From positions 558,001-622,000 of the forward strand of contig NZ_AYMU01000002.1 of the NCBI RefSeq assembly GCF_000633395.1: DNA of 64,000 bases, given 5' to 3'. A model generated the notes under the pieces. It saw only the letters and a program-made list of their open reading frames with translations, had not been told where the DNA came from and made no database searches. Below, one piece after another: positions 8,375 to 16,916 of this stretch. Numbering within the stretch: position 1 is the stretch's first letter; each line of letters starts with the position of its first letter. Made by a program: the position numbers and the translations under genes. The DNA comes from Pseudomonas sp. PH1b. GTDB taxonomy: Bacteria > Pseudomonadota > Gammaproteobacteria > Pseudomonadales > Pseudomonadaceae.

Positions 8375-9584
8375 GCCGGGCAAGCTCGGCGCCTTGATGC
8401 CGGTGGAAGAGGCGCTGGAGCGACTGCTGGCGATGGCCGAGGCGGCGCCCATTGTCGAACGTGAGCGGTTGCCCTTGGCAGCCACTCAGGGGCGGGTGCT
8501 GGCAGAAGCGCTGATTTCCAGCCTGGACCTGCCGCCCTGGCCCAACAGTGCCATGGATGGCTACGCCTTGCGCCTGGAGGACTGGAAAGGCGAGGCGCTG
8601 CCGGTCAGCCAGCGAATCTTTGCCGGGCAGGCCCCCGAGCCGCTGCAGCCGGGAACCTGCGCCCGGATCTTCACCGGTGCCCCGGTACCTGAGGGTGCGG
8701 ACTGCGTTGAAATGCAGGAAAACGCTCAGGTCCAGGATGATCAGCGAGTGCGCTTCAGCGAGCCGTTGAAGGTGGGCCAGAATATCCGGCCTCAAGGCCA
8801 GGAAACCACCGTGGGCGAGGCGGTGCTGGAGGCGGGTACCCGTTTGGGACCGATCGAGCAGGGCTTGGCGGCTTCCCTGGGGTGCGCCGAGCTGGAAGTG
8901 GTGCGCCGAGTGCGGGTGGCGGTGCTGTCCACCGGTGATGAGCTGGTGGAGCCGGGCCAACCCCTGGGTCCGGGGCAGATCTACAACAGCAACCGGGTGC
9001 TGCTGTGCAGTTGGTTGCAGCGCCTGGGGTGCGAAGTGCTGGATGCGGGGATCTTGCCCGACGATCTTCCCGCGACCCGCCAGCGCCTGGCGGAGCTGGG
9101 GGATGTCGACCTGATTCTATCCACCGGCGGTGTGTCGGTGGGGGAGGCAGACTTTCTCGGCATCGCTCTGCGGGAGGCCGGCGAGCTGGCCTTGTGGAAA
9201 CTGGCGATCAAGCCCGGCAAGCCTCTGACCTTCGGCCATTTTCGCGGGGTACCGGTGATCGGCCTGCCGGGCAACCCGGCCTCGACGTTGGTGACCTTCG
9301 CCCTATTGGCACGCCCCTACCTGTTGCGCCGCCAGGGCGTGCAGCAGGTGCAGCCGTTGCGCTTCCAGGTGCCGGCGGGGTTTGTCTGGGCCCAGCCCGG
9401 CAACCGTCGCGAATACCTGCGTGGCCGCCTGGAGGGCGGTCGAGCGATCATCTACCGCAACCAGAGTTCAGGCGTCCTGCGCAGTGCAGCCTGGGCCGAA
9501 GGGCTGGTGGAGGTGATGGAAGGACGAACCCTGGCGGAAGGCGACTGGGTGAGTTTCATTCCCTTGAGCGAAGTGCTGGACTGA
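8358..9584 (+). CDS. moeA: Molybdopterin molybdenumtransferase MoeA
   Basis: A 408-residue enzyme that inserts molybdate into adenylylated molybdopterin. The family motifs are all present: PWPNSAMDGYALR near residue 60, ARIFTGAPVPEGAD, and STGDELVEPG followed by YNSNR in the GEPH domain. ILSTGGVSVGEADF and GLPGNPAST complete that domain, and a C-terminal MoeA domain IV follows. Translation starts at GTG 8358 inside moaB (17-base overlap), suggesting translational coupling. Confidence 0.95.
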   Translation: MNPVGKPGKLGALMPVEEALERLLAMAEAAPIVERERLPLAATQGRVLAEALISSLDLPPWPNSAMDGYALRLEDWKGEALPVSQRIFAGQAPEPLQPGTCARIFTGAPVPEGADCVEMQENAQVQDDQRVRFSEPLKVGQNIRPQGQETTVGEAVLEAGTRLGPIEQGLAASLGCAELEVVRRVRVAVLSTGDELVEPGQPLGPGQIYNSNRVLLCSWLQRLGCEVLDAGILPDDLPATRQRLAELGDVDLILSTGGVSVGEADFLGIALREAGELALWKLAIKPGKPLTFGHFRGVPVIGLPGNPASTLVTFALLARPYLLRRQGVQQVQPLRFQVPAGFVWAQPGNRREYLRGRLEGGRAIIYRNQSSGVLRSAAWAEGLVEVMEGRTLAEGDWVSFIPLSEVLD

Positions 9585-9591
9585 GCATAGC

Positions 9592-9622
9592 GGGCCCGGT
9601 CGTCGGAGCGGGCCCTTGCTTT
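9592..9622 (+). terminator. Probable terminator after moaB-moeA
   Basis: A GC-rich stem GGGCCCG (9592-9598) / CGGGCCC (9609-9615) with a 10-base loop is followed by a T-containing run (TTGCTTTAT). The T-tract is imperfect, so efficiency is uncertain. Confidence 0.6.
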
Positions 9623-9625
9623 ATG

Positions 9626-9865
9626 TCAGCGCAGCAGTAACAACAACAGCAGTCCGAAGCGGCTGTGGAAGCCCCAGGTCACCAGGCCGGCCAGCAACAT
9701 CGCCGCGAGTGCCATCCAGGCAAGACGCCTGAGTGTCGGCAGCAACCTGGCGTGGCGTGACAGTGGCAGGTCGAACTCCCGGGGCGCCTGGTCAGTCCGC
9801 CAGGCACGATCTTGCATGTGGTCGAGCGGTGAATGCCCTTGTGGATAGAATCCCTTGTCGTTCAT
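9626..9865 (-). CDS. Small hypothetical membrane-anchored protein
   Basis: A 79-residue protein with a charged, soluble N-terminal half and one hydrophobic stretch of about 20 residues near position 50 (LAWMALAAMLLAGLVTWGF), ending in a run of leucines. This predicts a single-pass inner-membrane protein. No family is recognised. It is flanked by convergent moeA and lies 126 bases from the end of the psl operon. The start (ATG 9865) has only a distant GGGAAG ahead of it. Confidence 0.5.
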   Translation of the reverse strand: MNDKGFYPQGHSPLDHMQDRAWRTDQAPREFDLPLSRHARLLPTLRRLAWMALAAMLLAGLVTWGFHSRFGLLLLLLLR

Positions 9866-9991
9866 GACGGTGCACTTCCCTGTGTCAGGCGTCAGCGCCT
9901 GATAAGCACAGTCACTGATTGGCCTGTTAGGGTCAATTCAGGTGATTCTCATTCTTCGGTCAGAAAAATCACTTTATCTCCGGGCCCTTGT

Positions 9992-10918
9992 TCAAGCGTG
10001 CGGGCTGTCCCAATAACGCCTGTACATGCCCAGGTTTTTCTTCAAGCCCAGGGGCAGGTGGCGCTCCTGCTGGCTGAGCTTGTAGGCGAACAGTTTCAAC
10101 GCGTTGCGTAGCAACGACCCCGGCCATTCCAGCAACCGCCGGGGGCCGAGGAAGCGCAATTCGGATTTGACGTAGCGCAAGCCCTCGCCCCCGGCACCAC
10201 CGAATGCCTCGCGGATCCAGGGTTCGCGGGCATGGAACACGCCGATGTCAAAGTAGCGGCGAAACTCTTCCTTGAGGCTGTAGTTGTGGGAATGGCGGCA
10301 ACAGGCGCTGCCCTCGTAGGCCACCTTCCAACCCGCCAGGAGCATCTTGGCGCCCACGTACATGTCTTCGGACAGGATCACGTGGTTGGGAAATCCGCCG
10401 ACCTGCATCAAGGCTTCGCGTCGATAGGCACTGAAGGAATTGGACATGAAGGCCGTCTTGATACCCAGCACAGGCACGTCGGCGAGGCTTTTCACCTGGG
10501 AGGTCGGTGGGTAGTTGAACAGGCGCGCATGGGTGGCCAGGGGGCTGGCATTCAGGTGCGGCAGTTGGCGCCCGCACACGGCGCCCACTTGCGGGTCGGC
10601 GAAGGGCGCAACGATGTTGGCGATGCCCTCTGCATCCTCCAGGTAGGCATCCTGGGTCATGAACACGTACACGTCGTAATCGGCATTGCGTTGCACCATC
10701 AGCTGCCGGGTGCCGCCGTGGTTGAAGTCGCGGCTGTCGATGCGCAGCACATGGGGGCAGCGTGACACGGCCAGTTCATAGGTGCCGTCGCTGGAGCTGG
10801 AGTCGACGATCAGCGTATCGAAGTGCGCACGCTGGATGGCCAGGGAATCCAGTAGCCGCGCCAGGTCCTGGCGGCCGTTGTAGGTCGGGATCACACAGGC
10901 CACGCGCAGTGTCGACAT
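9992..10918 (-). CDS. pslC: PslC-like family 2 glycosyltransferase, last gene of the psl operon
   Basis: A 308-residue cytoplasmic GT-A glycosyltransferase. VACVIPTYNGRQDLARLLDSL opens the GT2 domain, and the D-x-D-like FMTQDAYLEDAE motif and SEDMYVGAK (general base region) follow. The sequence type is that of PslC/rhamnosyltransferase-like GT2 proteins; in P. aeruginosa PslC acts in assembly of the Psl repeat unit. Here the gene sits at the 3' end of the operon rather than third. GGAGG precedes the ATG at 10918. The gap to the flippase gene upstream is 27 bases, so it is in the same transcript. Confidence 0.82.
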   Translation of the reverse strand: MSTLRVACVIPTYNGRQDLARLLDSLAIQRAHFDTLIVDSSSSDGTYELAVSRCPHVLRIDSRDFNHGGTRQLMVQRNADYDVYVFMTQDAYLEDAEGIANIVAPFADPQVGAVCGRQLPHLNASPLATHARLFNYPPTSQVKSLADVPVLGIKTAFMSNSFSAYRREALMQVGGFPNHVILSEDMYVGAKMLLAGWKVAYEGSACCRHSHNYSLKEEFRRYFDIGVFHAREPWIREAFGGAGGEGLRYVKSELRFLGPRRLLEWPGSLLRNALKLFAYKLSQQERHLPLGLKKNLGMYRRYWDSPHA

Positions 10919-10945
10919 AGTCGATGCCTCCGGTTCGGATCAGGT

Positions 10946-12361
10946 TCAGGTCAGGTTCTGACGCCAGGGGCGCAGCCACGCGGCGAGCACCAGCAACAGC
11001 AGCAGGCCGCAGGAACTGCTCAAGCCCAACTGCCAGGCGATCGAGGTCAGGGGGTGCAGGAACAGCGCCGCCAGCGTCATGCCGCCGATGCCGATCAGCC
11101 AATGGCTGCGCCACGGCACCTGCCCCAGCAGTTGCTGGCGGCGCATCAGCAACAGCCCTGTGAGCAGCACCCCGCAGATTGCTGCCAGGGCGATGCCGAT
11201 CAAGCCAAAGAAATACGGCAGCAGGGCCAGCAGCAGCGCATTCAACAGGCTGCCGGCCAGCTCGCAGTTGAGGGGCATGCGGGTGTCACCTGCGGCGTAG
11301 GCATAACGTGCCAGCAGGGCGTTCCAGGCACCGAACAGCAGCGGCACCGAGAACCAGGCCAGCAACTCCGGCAGAGGGCTGCCGGTGGCCTGGTTGGGCA
11401 GCAACAGGTGCACCAGGGCCGCCGCCGCGCCGATCAGCCCGACCACCGCCGGAATGGTCAACAAGGTGGCGCTGCTCAGGCCCTTGCGCAGAAGATCCAG
11501 GCGCTGTTCGCCGGAGCTGCCGCTCATCAGCCCAAGCAGTACCTGGTTGAGGCTCATCAAGGCAATCAGCGGCAGGTTGATCAGCTTGCGCGCCAGGTTG
11601 ATCCAGGTAACGGCCCCTTCACCCAGCAGCGACGCGGCCATGCGCTCGAGCAGGGCCAGGCCCTGGCTGGCGAGGTTGCTGCTCAGCAGTGGGCCGATGC
11701 GTTGCAGCAGCTCGCGCCCGGCTCCCGGCGCACCCTGGATGCGCCACGGCCGCCAGCCGTCCCGCAGCAGGCTCGGTAGCAGCGCGGTCGGCATCAGCAG
11801 GCTGCCCAGGACGCAGGCCGCCGCCAGCCCGGTGGGAGTGGCCGCGTGGTGCAGGCTGGCCAGGTAGAGCACCGGCGGCAGGTTGAACAGCAGCGAGCCC
11901 AGGCCGGCCAGGACAAAGCGCGAGCGGGCCTGCAAGGGCACACAGAACAGGCTGTGGAGAATGAACCCCGGCGCGCACCAGGCCAGCAGGTGCAGGCCGC
12001 CACCGGCCAGGGCGTAGCCGTCGTTGCCCAGGCCGGGGCCGATCAGGCGCACCCACAAAGGCGCGCCGAGGCTGAGCACGCTCGCCAGCAACAGCCCGCA
12101 GAGCAGCAGGCGTGGTGCCAGGGCACTGAGCCAGGCCTGCTGTTCTGCAGCCGAACGCTGCTGGTACAGCGGCAGCGCCGCGGCACTCAGCAAGCCGGCG
12201 GCCAGGGCCATGCGCAGGGCTTCGGGCAGGAACATCGCCACCAGGAAACCGTCGCTCTGGCCCCCGGCGCCCCAGGCCGCCACCAGCAGCCATTCCCGGG
12301 CAAAGCCGGCGGCCAGCCCGGTCAGGGTGGCGAGGGTCAACCACAGCGTGGCGCCGAACAT
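10946..12361 (-). CDS. pslK: PslK-like lipid-linked oligosaccharide flippase (MOP/MurJ superfamily)
   Basis: A 471-residue protein with 12-14 hydrophobic segments and the MurJ-like features of the MOP superfamily: AGFAREWLLVAAWGAGGQSDGF at the N terminus and ARYAYAAGDTRMPL in the second half. It would flip the undecaprenyl-linked Psl repeat unit across the inner membrane. It starts 8 bases after the stop of the acyltransferase gene. Cell-wall MurJ itself is usually encoded beside ribF/rpsT, not in a polysaccharide operon, so PslK is the better name. Confidence 0.85.
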   Translation of the reverse strand: MFGATLWLTLATLTGLAAGFAREWLLVAAWGAGGQSDGFLVAMFLPEALRMALAAGLLSAAALPLYQQRSAAEQQAWLSALAPRLLLCGLLLASVLSLGAPLWVRLIGPGLGNDGYALAGGGLHLLAWCAPGFILHSLFCVPLQARSRFVLAGLGSLLFNLPPVLYLASLHHAATPTGLAAACVLGSLLMPTALLPSLLRDGWRPWRIQGAPGAGRELLQRIGPLLSSNLASQGLALLERMAASLLGEGAVTWINLARKLINLPLIALMSLNQVLLGLMSGSSGEQRLDLLRKGLSSATLLTIPAVVGLIGAAAALVHLLLPNQATGSPLPELLAWFSVPLLFGAWNALLARYAYAAGDTRMPLNCELAGSLLNALLLALLPYFFGLIGIALAAICGVLLTGLLLMRRQQLLGQVPWRSHWLIGIGGMTLAALFLHPLTSIAWQLGLSSSCGLLLLLVLAAWLRPWRQNLT

Positions 12362-12369
12362 GGGACGGC

Positions 12370-13191
12370 TTAGTGGAACAAAGTGAACAGGCCTTTGCCG
12401 CCCACTTTGTAGTTGAGGTTGCGGCAGCGTTCGCCCTTGATGGCCGCGTCCGGCCCGCTGACGATGGCGTAAGGCGGCACCGGCTTGGACACCACGGTCT
12501 GCCCGCCAACCACCGCGCCTTCACCAATGTCGGCACCAAAGGACAGTAGCGCTCGGCTGGCGATCCAGGCGTAGTCGCCAATGTAGATCGGCCCGCCCAC
12601 GGCCCAGAATTCCGGCTCCTTGAGGTCGTGGCCGCCGGCGATGATCAGCACGTGGGAGGCGATGGTCACGTGATTGCCGATGATCAGCCCGCCCCGGGCA
12701 TCCAGCTGGCAGTGCCAGGCCACGGTGCTGTCCTGGCCGATGCGCAGGCTGTCGACACCGAGCACCTCGGTGTTGCGCCAGACCGTGGAGCCCTTGCCGA
12801 TCTTCGCCCCGCCAAGGCGCAGCCAGAGCAGGCGCAGGGTGTGGCTGGGGATCTTGCAGATGAGGATGTTGTAGATCTGTTCCCAGACCCGCAGCATGCG
12901 GTCGCGCAGGGTCGGCCAGTTGATCCCGTACATGGGGATCAGCGCGCCCTTCAGCTCGCGACTCAAGAGTTTGTAGAAGCGCCGTGGCAGGGGCGGCTCG
13001 ATCTTCGACTCGATGTTCAGGTAGCTGACATAGGTCAGCACATTGCCCTTGAGCGGCTGTTCGAACAGCACGTCGTTTTCCAGCATCCACTGGTAGGCCG
13101 TCTCCAGTTCCTCCAGGCTCACGCCCATTTTCTGCGCATATTCAGGCAAGGCCTGCTTCAGGTTCTGCGAATGGAAAAGGCGATGTTTCAT
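12370..13191 (-). CDS. Left-handed beta-helix acyltransferase within the psl operon
   Basis: A 273-residue protein. Residues from about 135 carry hexapeptide repeats (VLGVDSLRIGQDSTVAW, IGNHVTIASHVLI, IYIGDYAWIASRALL, IGEGAVVGGQTVV) typical of serine- or maltose-acetyltransferase-like trimers, with the catalytic-type His in AGGHDL. The N-terminal 130 residues are helical and not recognised. It overlaps the pslJ start by 4 bases (ATGA-type junction), so it is fully embedded in the operon. The standard P. aeruginosa psl order has no gene of this type here, so it probably adds an acetyl group to the polymer or its precursor. Confidence 0.8.
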   Translation of the reverse strand: MKHRLFHSQNLKQALPEYAQKMGVSLEELETAYQWMLENDVLFEQPLKGNVLTYVSYLNIESKIEPPLPRRFYKLLSRELKGALIPMYGINWPTLRDRMLRVWEQIYNILICKIPSHTLRLLWLRLGGAKIGKGSTVWRNTEVLGVDSLRIGQDSTVAWHCQLDARGGLIIGNHVTIASHVLIIAGGHDLKEPEFWAVGGPIYIGDYAWIASRALLSFGADIGEGAVVGGQTVVSKPVPPYAIVSGPDAAIKGERCRNLNYKVGGKGLFTLFH

Positions 13192-14606
13192 GGGCGGATT
13201 CCTGGGAGAGGGGAGTCATGGGGGAGCTCGGGGGCTTGGGCGCGGGCCTTGAGCCGCAGGCGCCTGGCCTCATGCAGATTGAGGCCCAGCAACAGCCAGA
13301 ACAGAGCGATCAACACCTGGGTAAAACTGAAGTAATGGTCGAACAGGCCGCTGATCAGCGCAGCACTGAGACCGGCACCGCTGCCGAGCCAGAGCGCGTT
13401 GTCGCGGTTCAGCCTGACCCGTTTCTGGGGAGCCCGGGTTTCCCGCCACCAGCTCCAGATCACTGCGACGAACAACAGCATGCCGGGCACACCGATCTTG
13501 TAGATGTAGTTCAGCCAGAGGTTGGAGATGCCCCACAGGCCCGTGCCGGGCACCGGCGGATCGACCTTGAAGCCGATGCCGAAGGGGAACATGGCCATGG
13601 CTGCGGGGAAGTGCGAGTACTCGTCGACCCGCACGCTGGTACTGGCATCGTTGGAAGAGAACAACGTCAGCAGGCGGTCCTGCAGGGGCGGATAGGACAT
13701 CAGTAGCAAGGCGCCCAGGACGAAGCCGCCCATCAGCATGCGCCCGGTGTAGGGCACCCGCTGGCGGGCCATCCAGATCAGCACCACTAACAGGCTCAGC
13801 AGGGCACCGCGGGAGCCGGAAAGCAGCAGCCCGATGACACCCAGCAGGGCCACCGCGAGCCCCAGCCGGCGCTCCCAGCCATTGCGGGTCAGGCCGAAGC
13901 AGAAGGCCAGGGGCAGCAGCAGGGCCATGGCCCCGCCGGTGACGTTGGGGTGCATCCACGGCGAACCCATGCGGTTGGCCAGGGCTGTGAGGCTGTCCCC
14001 CAGCACCGTGATGCCACCGTAGCCAAGCTTTTCCAGGATCGGTGTCATGGCGGTGGCGGTGCCGTTTTTCAGGAACACCGGGATCGACAGCAGCAGGAGC
14101 AGCAGGGTCCCCAGCAGCATGCCGCAGACCAGTTGCTCCCGGGCTTTGTATTCCTGGAGCAGGCGTGGCACCAGGAACAATGCCGAGAGGTTGAGCAGCC
14201 AACGCACCCAGTTCACCGGACCATTACCGTCGGCATTCACCGTCAACTGGCCGATGATGAACGGCAGCGTGCTGAAGGCCATCAGTGCCAGTAGCAGTTT
14301 CTCGGTGCGCAGCAACTTGGGCGCCTGCGGCAGGTTGGAGAACAGGTTCTGCAACAGGACGCCGGCCCAGACCAGCAGCAACAGTGCTTCCGAGACCGTG
14401 GTGCGCAGGCCGATCTGTACCGTGGAATAAGGCAGGAAGGTTGCCAGCACGGCGAACAGCAGCAACCCGCGCAGTGGCCGGCGGACCACCGTCACCGCCG
14501 CCGCGATGCCGACCATCAGTATCAGCACCTTCAGCGGTGGCAACAGCCAGACCAGCACACCGAAGAGCAGGCTGAAAAGTACCGCCAAGGGTAGCGCGAT
14601 GGGCAT
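13188..14606 (-). CDS. pslJ: PslJ-like polysaccharide polymerase (O-antigen ligase/Wzy superfamily)
   Basis: A 472-residue integral membrane protein with about 11-12 helices and a large periplasmic loop. A GSPWMHPNVTGG segment and an LLLSGSRGALLSL segment (the SGSRG signature) are typical of the Wzy_C/O-antigen-ligase superfamily. It would polymerise repeat units in the periplasm. The stop and start codons overlap on both sides with neighbouring psl genes (1 base with pslI, 4 bases with the acyltransferase gene), indicating a tightly coupled operon. Confidence 0.85.
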   Translation of the reverse strand: MPIALPLAVLFSLLFGVLVWLLPPLKVLILMVGIAAAVTVVRRPLRGLLLFAVLATFLPYSTVQIGLRTTVSEALLLLVWAGVLLQNLFSNLPQAPKLLRTEKLLLALMAFSTLPFIIGQLTVNADGNGPVNWVRWLLNLSALFLVPRLLQEYKAREQLVCGMLLGTLLLLLLSIPVFLKNGTATAMTPILEKLGYGGITVLGDSLTALANRMGSPWMHPNVTGGAMALLLPLAFCFGLTRNGWERRLGLAVALLGVIGLLLSGSRGALLSLLVVLIWMARQRVPYTGRMLMGGFVLGALLLMSYPPLQDRLLTLFSSNDASTSVRVDEYSHFPAAMAMFPFGIGFKVDPPVPGTGLWGISNLWLNYIYKIGVPGMLLFVAVIWSWWRETRAPQKRVRLNRDNALWLGSGAGLSAALISGLFDHYFSFTQVLIALFWLLLGLNLHEARRLRLKARAQAPELPHDSPLPGIRP

Positions 14607-15706
14607 TACTTGAGTTCCTCGAGCAGCTCATCGAAACGCTGGCGATAGGCGCTCTGCGCGTAGCCGGCGGCCCAGGCCTTGAGAGCCTCGGGATCTTCTG
14701 CCGGAGCGCTGGCCAGTTGCACCATCAGCTGGCTCAGGGCGGCGCTGTCGGTGGGCGAGAAGCGCGGGCTGGCGGCCGGAGTGATTTCATCCAGGGCCGA
14801 GCCGCTGGCCACTGCCACCGGGGTGCCGACACTCAGGGCCTCGATCACCGGCAGGCCGAAGCCCTCGGCGTAGGAGGGTTGCCACAGGCGCTGGGCCTGG
14901 CGGTAAACCGCATGCAGTTGGCTGTCGCTGATGTCACTGAGGAAATGCAGCCCGGGCAGGGCTCGCAGCTCGACGGGCAGGTGTTCCGGGGCGCCGACCA
15001 GCACCAGTTCCGGCACCTCGGGAGACTGCTGGCGCGCGGCCTGCCAACTGCGCACGAACCAGGGAATGTTCTTGCGCGGTTCGCGGGTGCCCACCGCCAG
15101 CCAGTAGCGCTCGGGCAGTTGCAGATCGCTGATGTCGGCGGCTTCACCGCTGAAGCCGCTGACCAGGTTGGGCAACACCCGGACCTTGTCCCGCGCCTCG
15201 GGAAACAGTTTCACCAGCTCATCGGCGGTGTACTGCGAAGGGGTCCAGATGCGGTCTGCCTGCTTGACCGAGTGGCCGATGGACAGCTTGTCGCTGAGGC
15301 CATAGACCCGTTCCTTGAGCCTGGAGCCGTGGCTGTTGGTCAGGGTCAGCTGGAACAGGTCATGCAGTTGCAGCACATAGCGCAGGCCCTGGGGTTTCTT
15401 GCCCAGTGGCAGGCCCATGTTGAAGTTGCAGATGTACAGTTCGACCTCTGCTTCACGCAGGGCGCCGGGCAGGAAGCCGCCCTCGAAACGCAGGCGCGTG
15501 GGCAACCTGTGCACGCCTTGCAGGGGCGCGCCCCAGCGTGGGCAATGCACCCGGCGACGCAGCGGATGATCTTCCGGGGCCACGCCGAACAATTGCAGGC
15601 TGACCTGGGGGTTGGCTCGCAGGGCGTCTTCCAGTGCCAGGTTCTGCCGGCCGATACCACTGTTGCTGTAGCCCGCGGCGGGGCGGTAATCCAGACCTAT
15701 GCGCAT
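14606..15706 (-). CDS. pslI: PslI-like family 4 glycosyltransferase
   Basis: A 366-residue GT-B glycosyltransferase. The N-terminal domain starts with RIGLDYRPAAGYSNSGIGR. The C-terminal donor-site region carries YWLAVGTREPRKNI and PSYAEGFGLPVIEAL, the E-x7-E element of GT4 enzymes, ending in a short helix. It overlaps pslH by 10 bases. It is expected to transfer one mannose or other hexose to the lipid-linked Psl precursor on the cytoplasmic face; the exact linkage cannot be read here. Confidence 0.85.
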   Translation of the reverse strand: MRIGLDYRPAAGYSNSGIGRQNLALEDALRANPQVSLQLFGVAPEDHPLRRRVHCPRWGAPLQGVHRLPTRLRFEGGFLPGALREAEVELYICNFNMGLPLGKKPQGLRYVLQLHDLFQLTLTNSHGSRLKERVYGLSDKLSIGHSVKQADRIWTPSQYTADELVKLFPEARDKVRVLPNLVSGFSGEAADISDLQLPERYWLAVGTREPRKNIPWFVRSWQAARQQSPEVPELVLVGAPEHLPVELRALPGLHFLSDISDSQLHAVYRQAQRLWQPSYAEGFGLPVIEALSVGTPVAVASGSALDEITPAASPRFSPTDSAALSQLMVQLASAPAEDPEALKAWAAGYAQSAYRQRFDELLEELK

Positions 15707-16914
15707 ACGGACACTTCTTCTTTGACAGAGGGGAGTTGCTGATAGACCGCTTCCAGCTGAGCAGCAGCGACGGTCCAGTCGTGTTCGGCCATCACGTAGT
15801 CGCGCCCGGCACTGCCGATGCGCTGCAGGTACCCGGGATCGGCCAGGGCCTCGGCGAGGATCTGGGCCAGGGCGCCGGGGTCTTCGCTGCCCAGGTAATG
15901 CCGACCGTTTTCCACTTGCAGCCCCGAGCTGCCCTGGGCGGTGGTCACCACCGGCAGGCCGGCGGCCATGGCTTCGAGCACCTTGAGCTTGGAACCGCCC
16001 CCCTGGCGCAGCGGGGCGAAGAACAGTGCCGAACGTCGCTGCAGGTCCCGCAGGTCAGGGACGAACCCCTGCCACTCAATGCGCGGGTCCGGCCAGCGCT
16101 GGCGGAAGCTGTCCGGCAGGGCGTAGCCGCAGATGGCGAAGCGCACCTCGGGATTGAGGGCCCAGAGCCGTGGCAGGATCTCTTCCAGGGCCCACTCCAC
16201 GGCGTCCAGGTTGGGGCTGTATTCGTAGTTGCCGATGAACAGCAGGCGCTGGCTGGCCAGGTCCGGCTGCACCGCAGCGTAGTAGCCGCAGTCGACGCCG
16301 TTGACCACCACAGCCGCGGGCTTGCCGCTCAGGCGGGCCAGGGTCTGGGCGTCCTGTTCGGTCACTGCGACCACCCTGGCCGCCTGTTGGAAGACTCGGC
16401 GTTCCCAGCGCCGGTAGCGCCACTGGTCATACAGAGTGAAGGGTTTCGACCAGGCCGGCAGGCGGTCGTAGCTGGCCGCACCGAGGGCCGACTCGACGTT
16501 GTGCTCGGTGAGGATGAAGTCTTGCCGGTGCTGCTGCAGGGGCCGTTCGAAAGGCTGGAAGCTGTAGCTGTGCTCGATCTGGATCACGTCCCAGGGCTCG
16601 TGGAGCAATGCGTTGAAGCGCTCCTGCAACGGTTTGGCCAGGCCGTTCACATCGGCCAGCATGGGGTAGGGGGCGAACAGCACTGACATCAGGGTCTTGA
16701 AGCTGCGCAAGGGCCGCCGTGGCAGCACGATCAAGCGGTCCAGCCAGGGCTCCAGGGCGGCGCGGGCAGCTTCATCCAGCGGCGTCTTGGACTGCACCAG
16801 CAAGGTGATGCGATGGCCCCGGGCTGCGAGGGCTCGCAGCAAGTGGTATTGCCGGGTCTTGCCGCCGCTGGTGGCTGGCCAGGGCAGGTAGGGCAGGGTC
16901 CAGAGGATTTTCAT
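15697..16914 (-). CDS. pslH: PslH-like family 4 glycosyltransferase
   Basis: A 405-residue GT-B glycosyltransferase. MKILWTLPYLPWPATSGGKT is a typical N terminus with the glycine-rich acceptor loop. FIGNYEYSPNLDAVEW and APLRQGGGSKLKVLEAMAAGLPVV form the nucleotide-sugar site. ATG 16914 is chosen because the conserved MKILW start is there; the frame stays open 159 bases further into pslG without homology. Only 2 bases separate it from the pslG stop, so it is in the operon. Confidence 0.86.
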   Translation of the reverse strand: MKILWTLPYLPWPATSGGKTRQYHLLRALAARGHRITLLVQSKTPLDEAARAALEPWLDRLIVLPRRPLRSFKTLMSVLFAPYPMLADVNGLAKPLQERFNALLHEPWDVIQIEHSYSFQPFERPLQQHRQDFILTEHNVESALGAASYDRLPAWSKPFTLYDQWRYRRWERRVFQQAARVVAVTEQDAQTLARLSGKPAAVVVNGVDCGYYAAVQPDLASQRLLFIGNYEYSPNLDAVEWALEEILPRLWALNPEVRFAICGYALPDSFRQRWPDPRIEWQGFVPDLRDLQRRSALFFAPLRQGGGSKLKVLEAMAAGLPVVTTAQGSSGLQVENGRHYLGSEDPGALAQILAEALADPGYLQRIGSAGRDYVMAEHDWTVAAAQLEAVYQQLPSVKEEVSVCA

Positions 16915-16916
16915 GC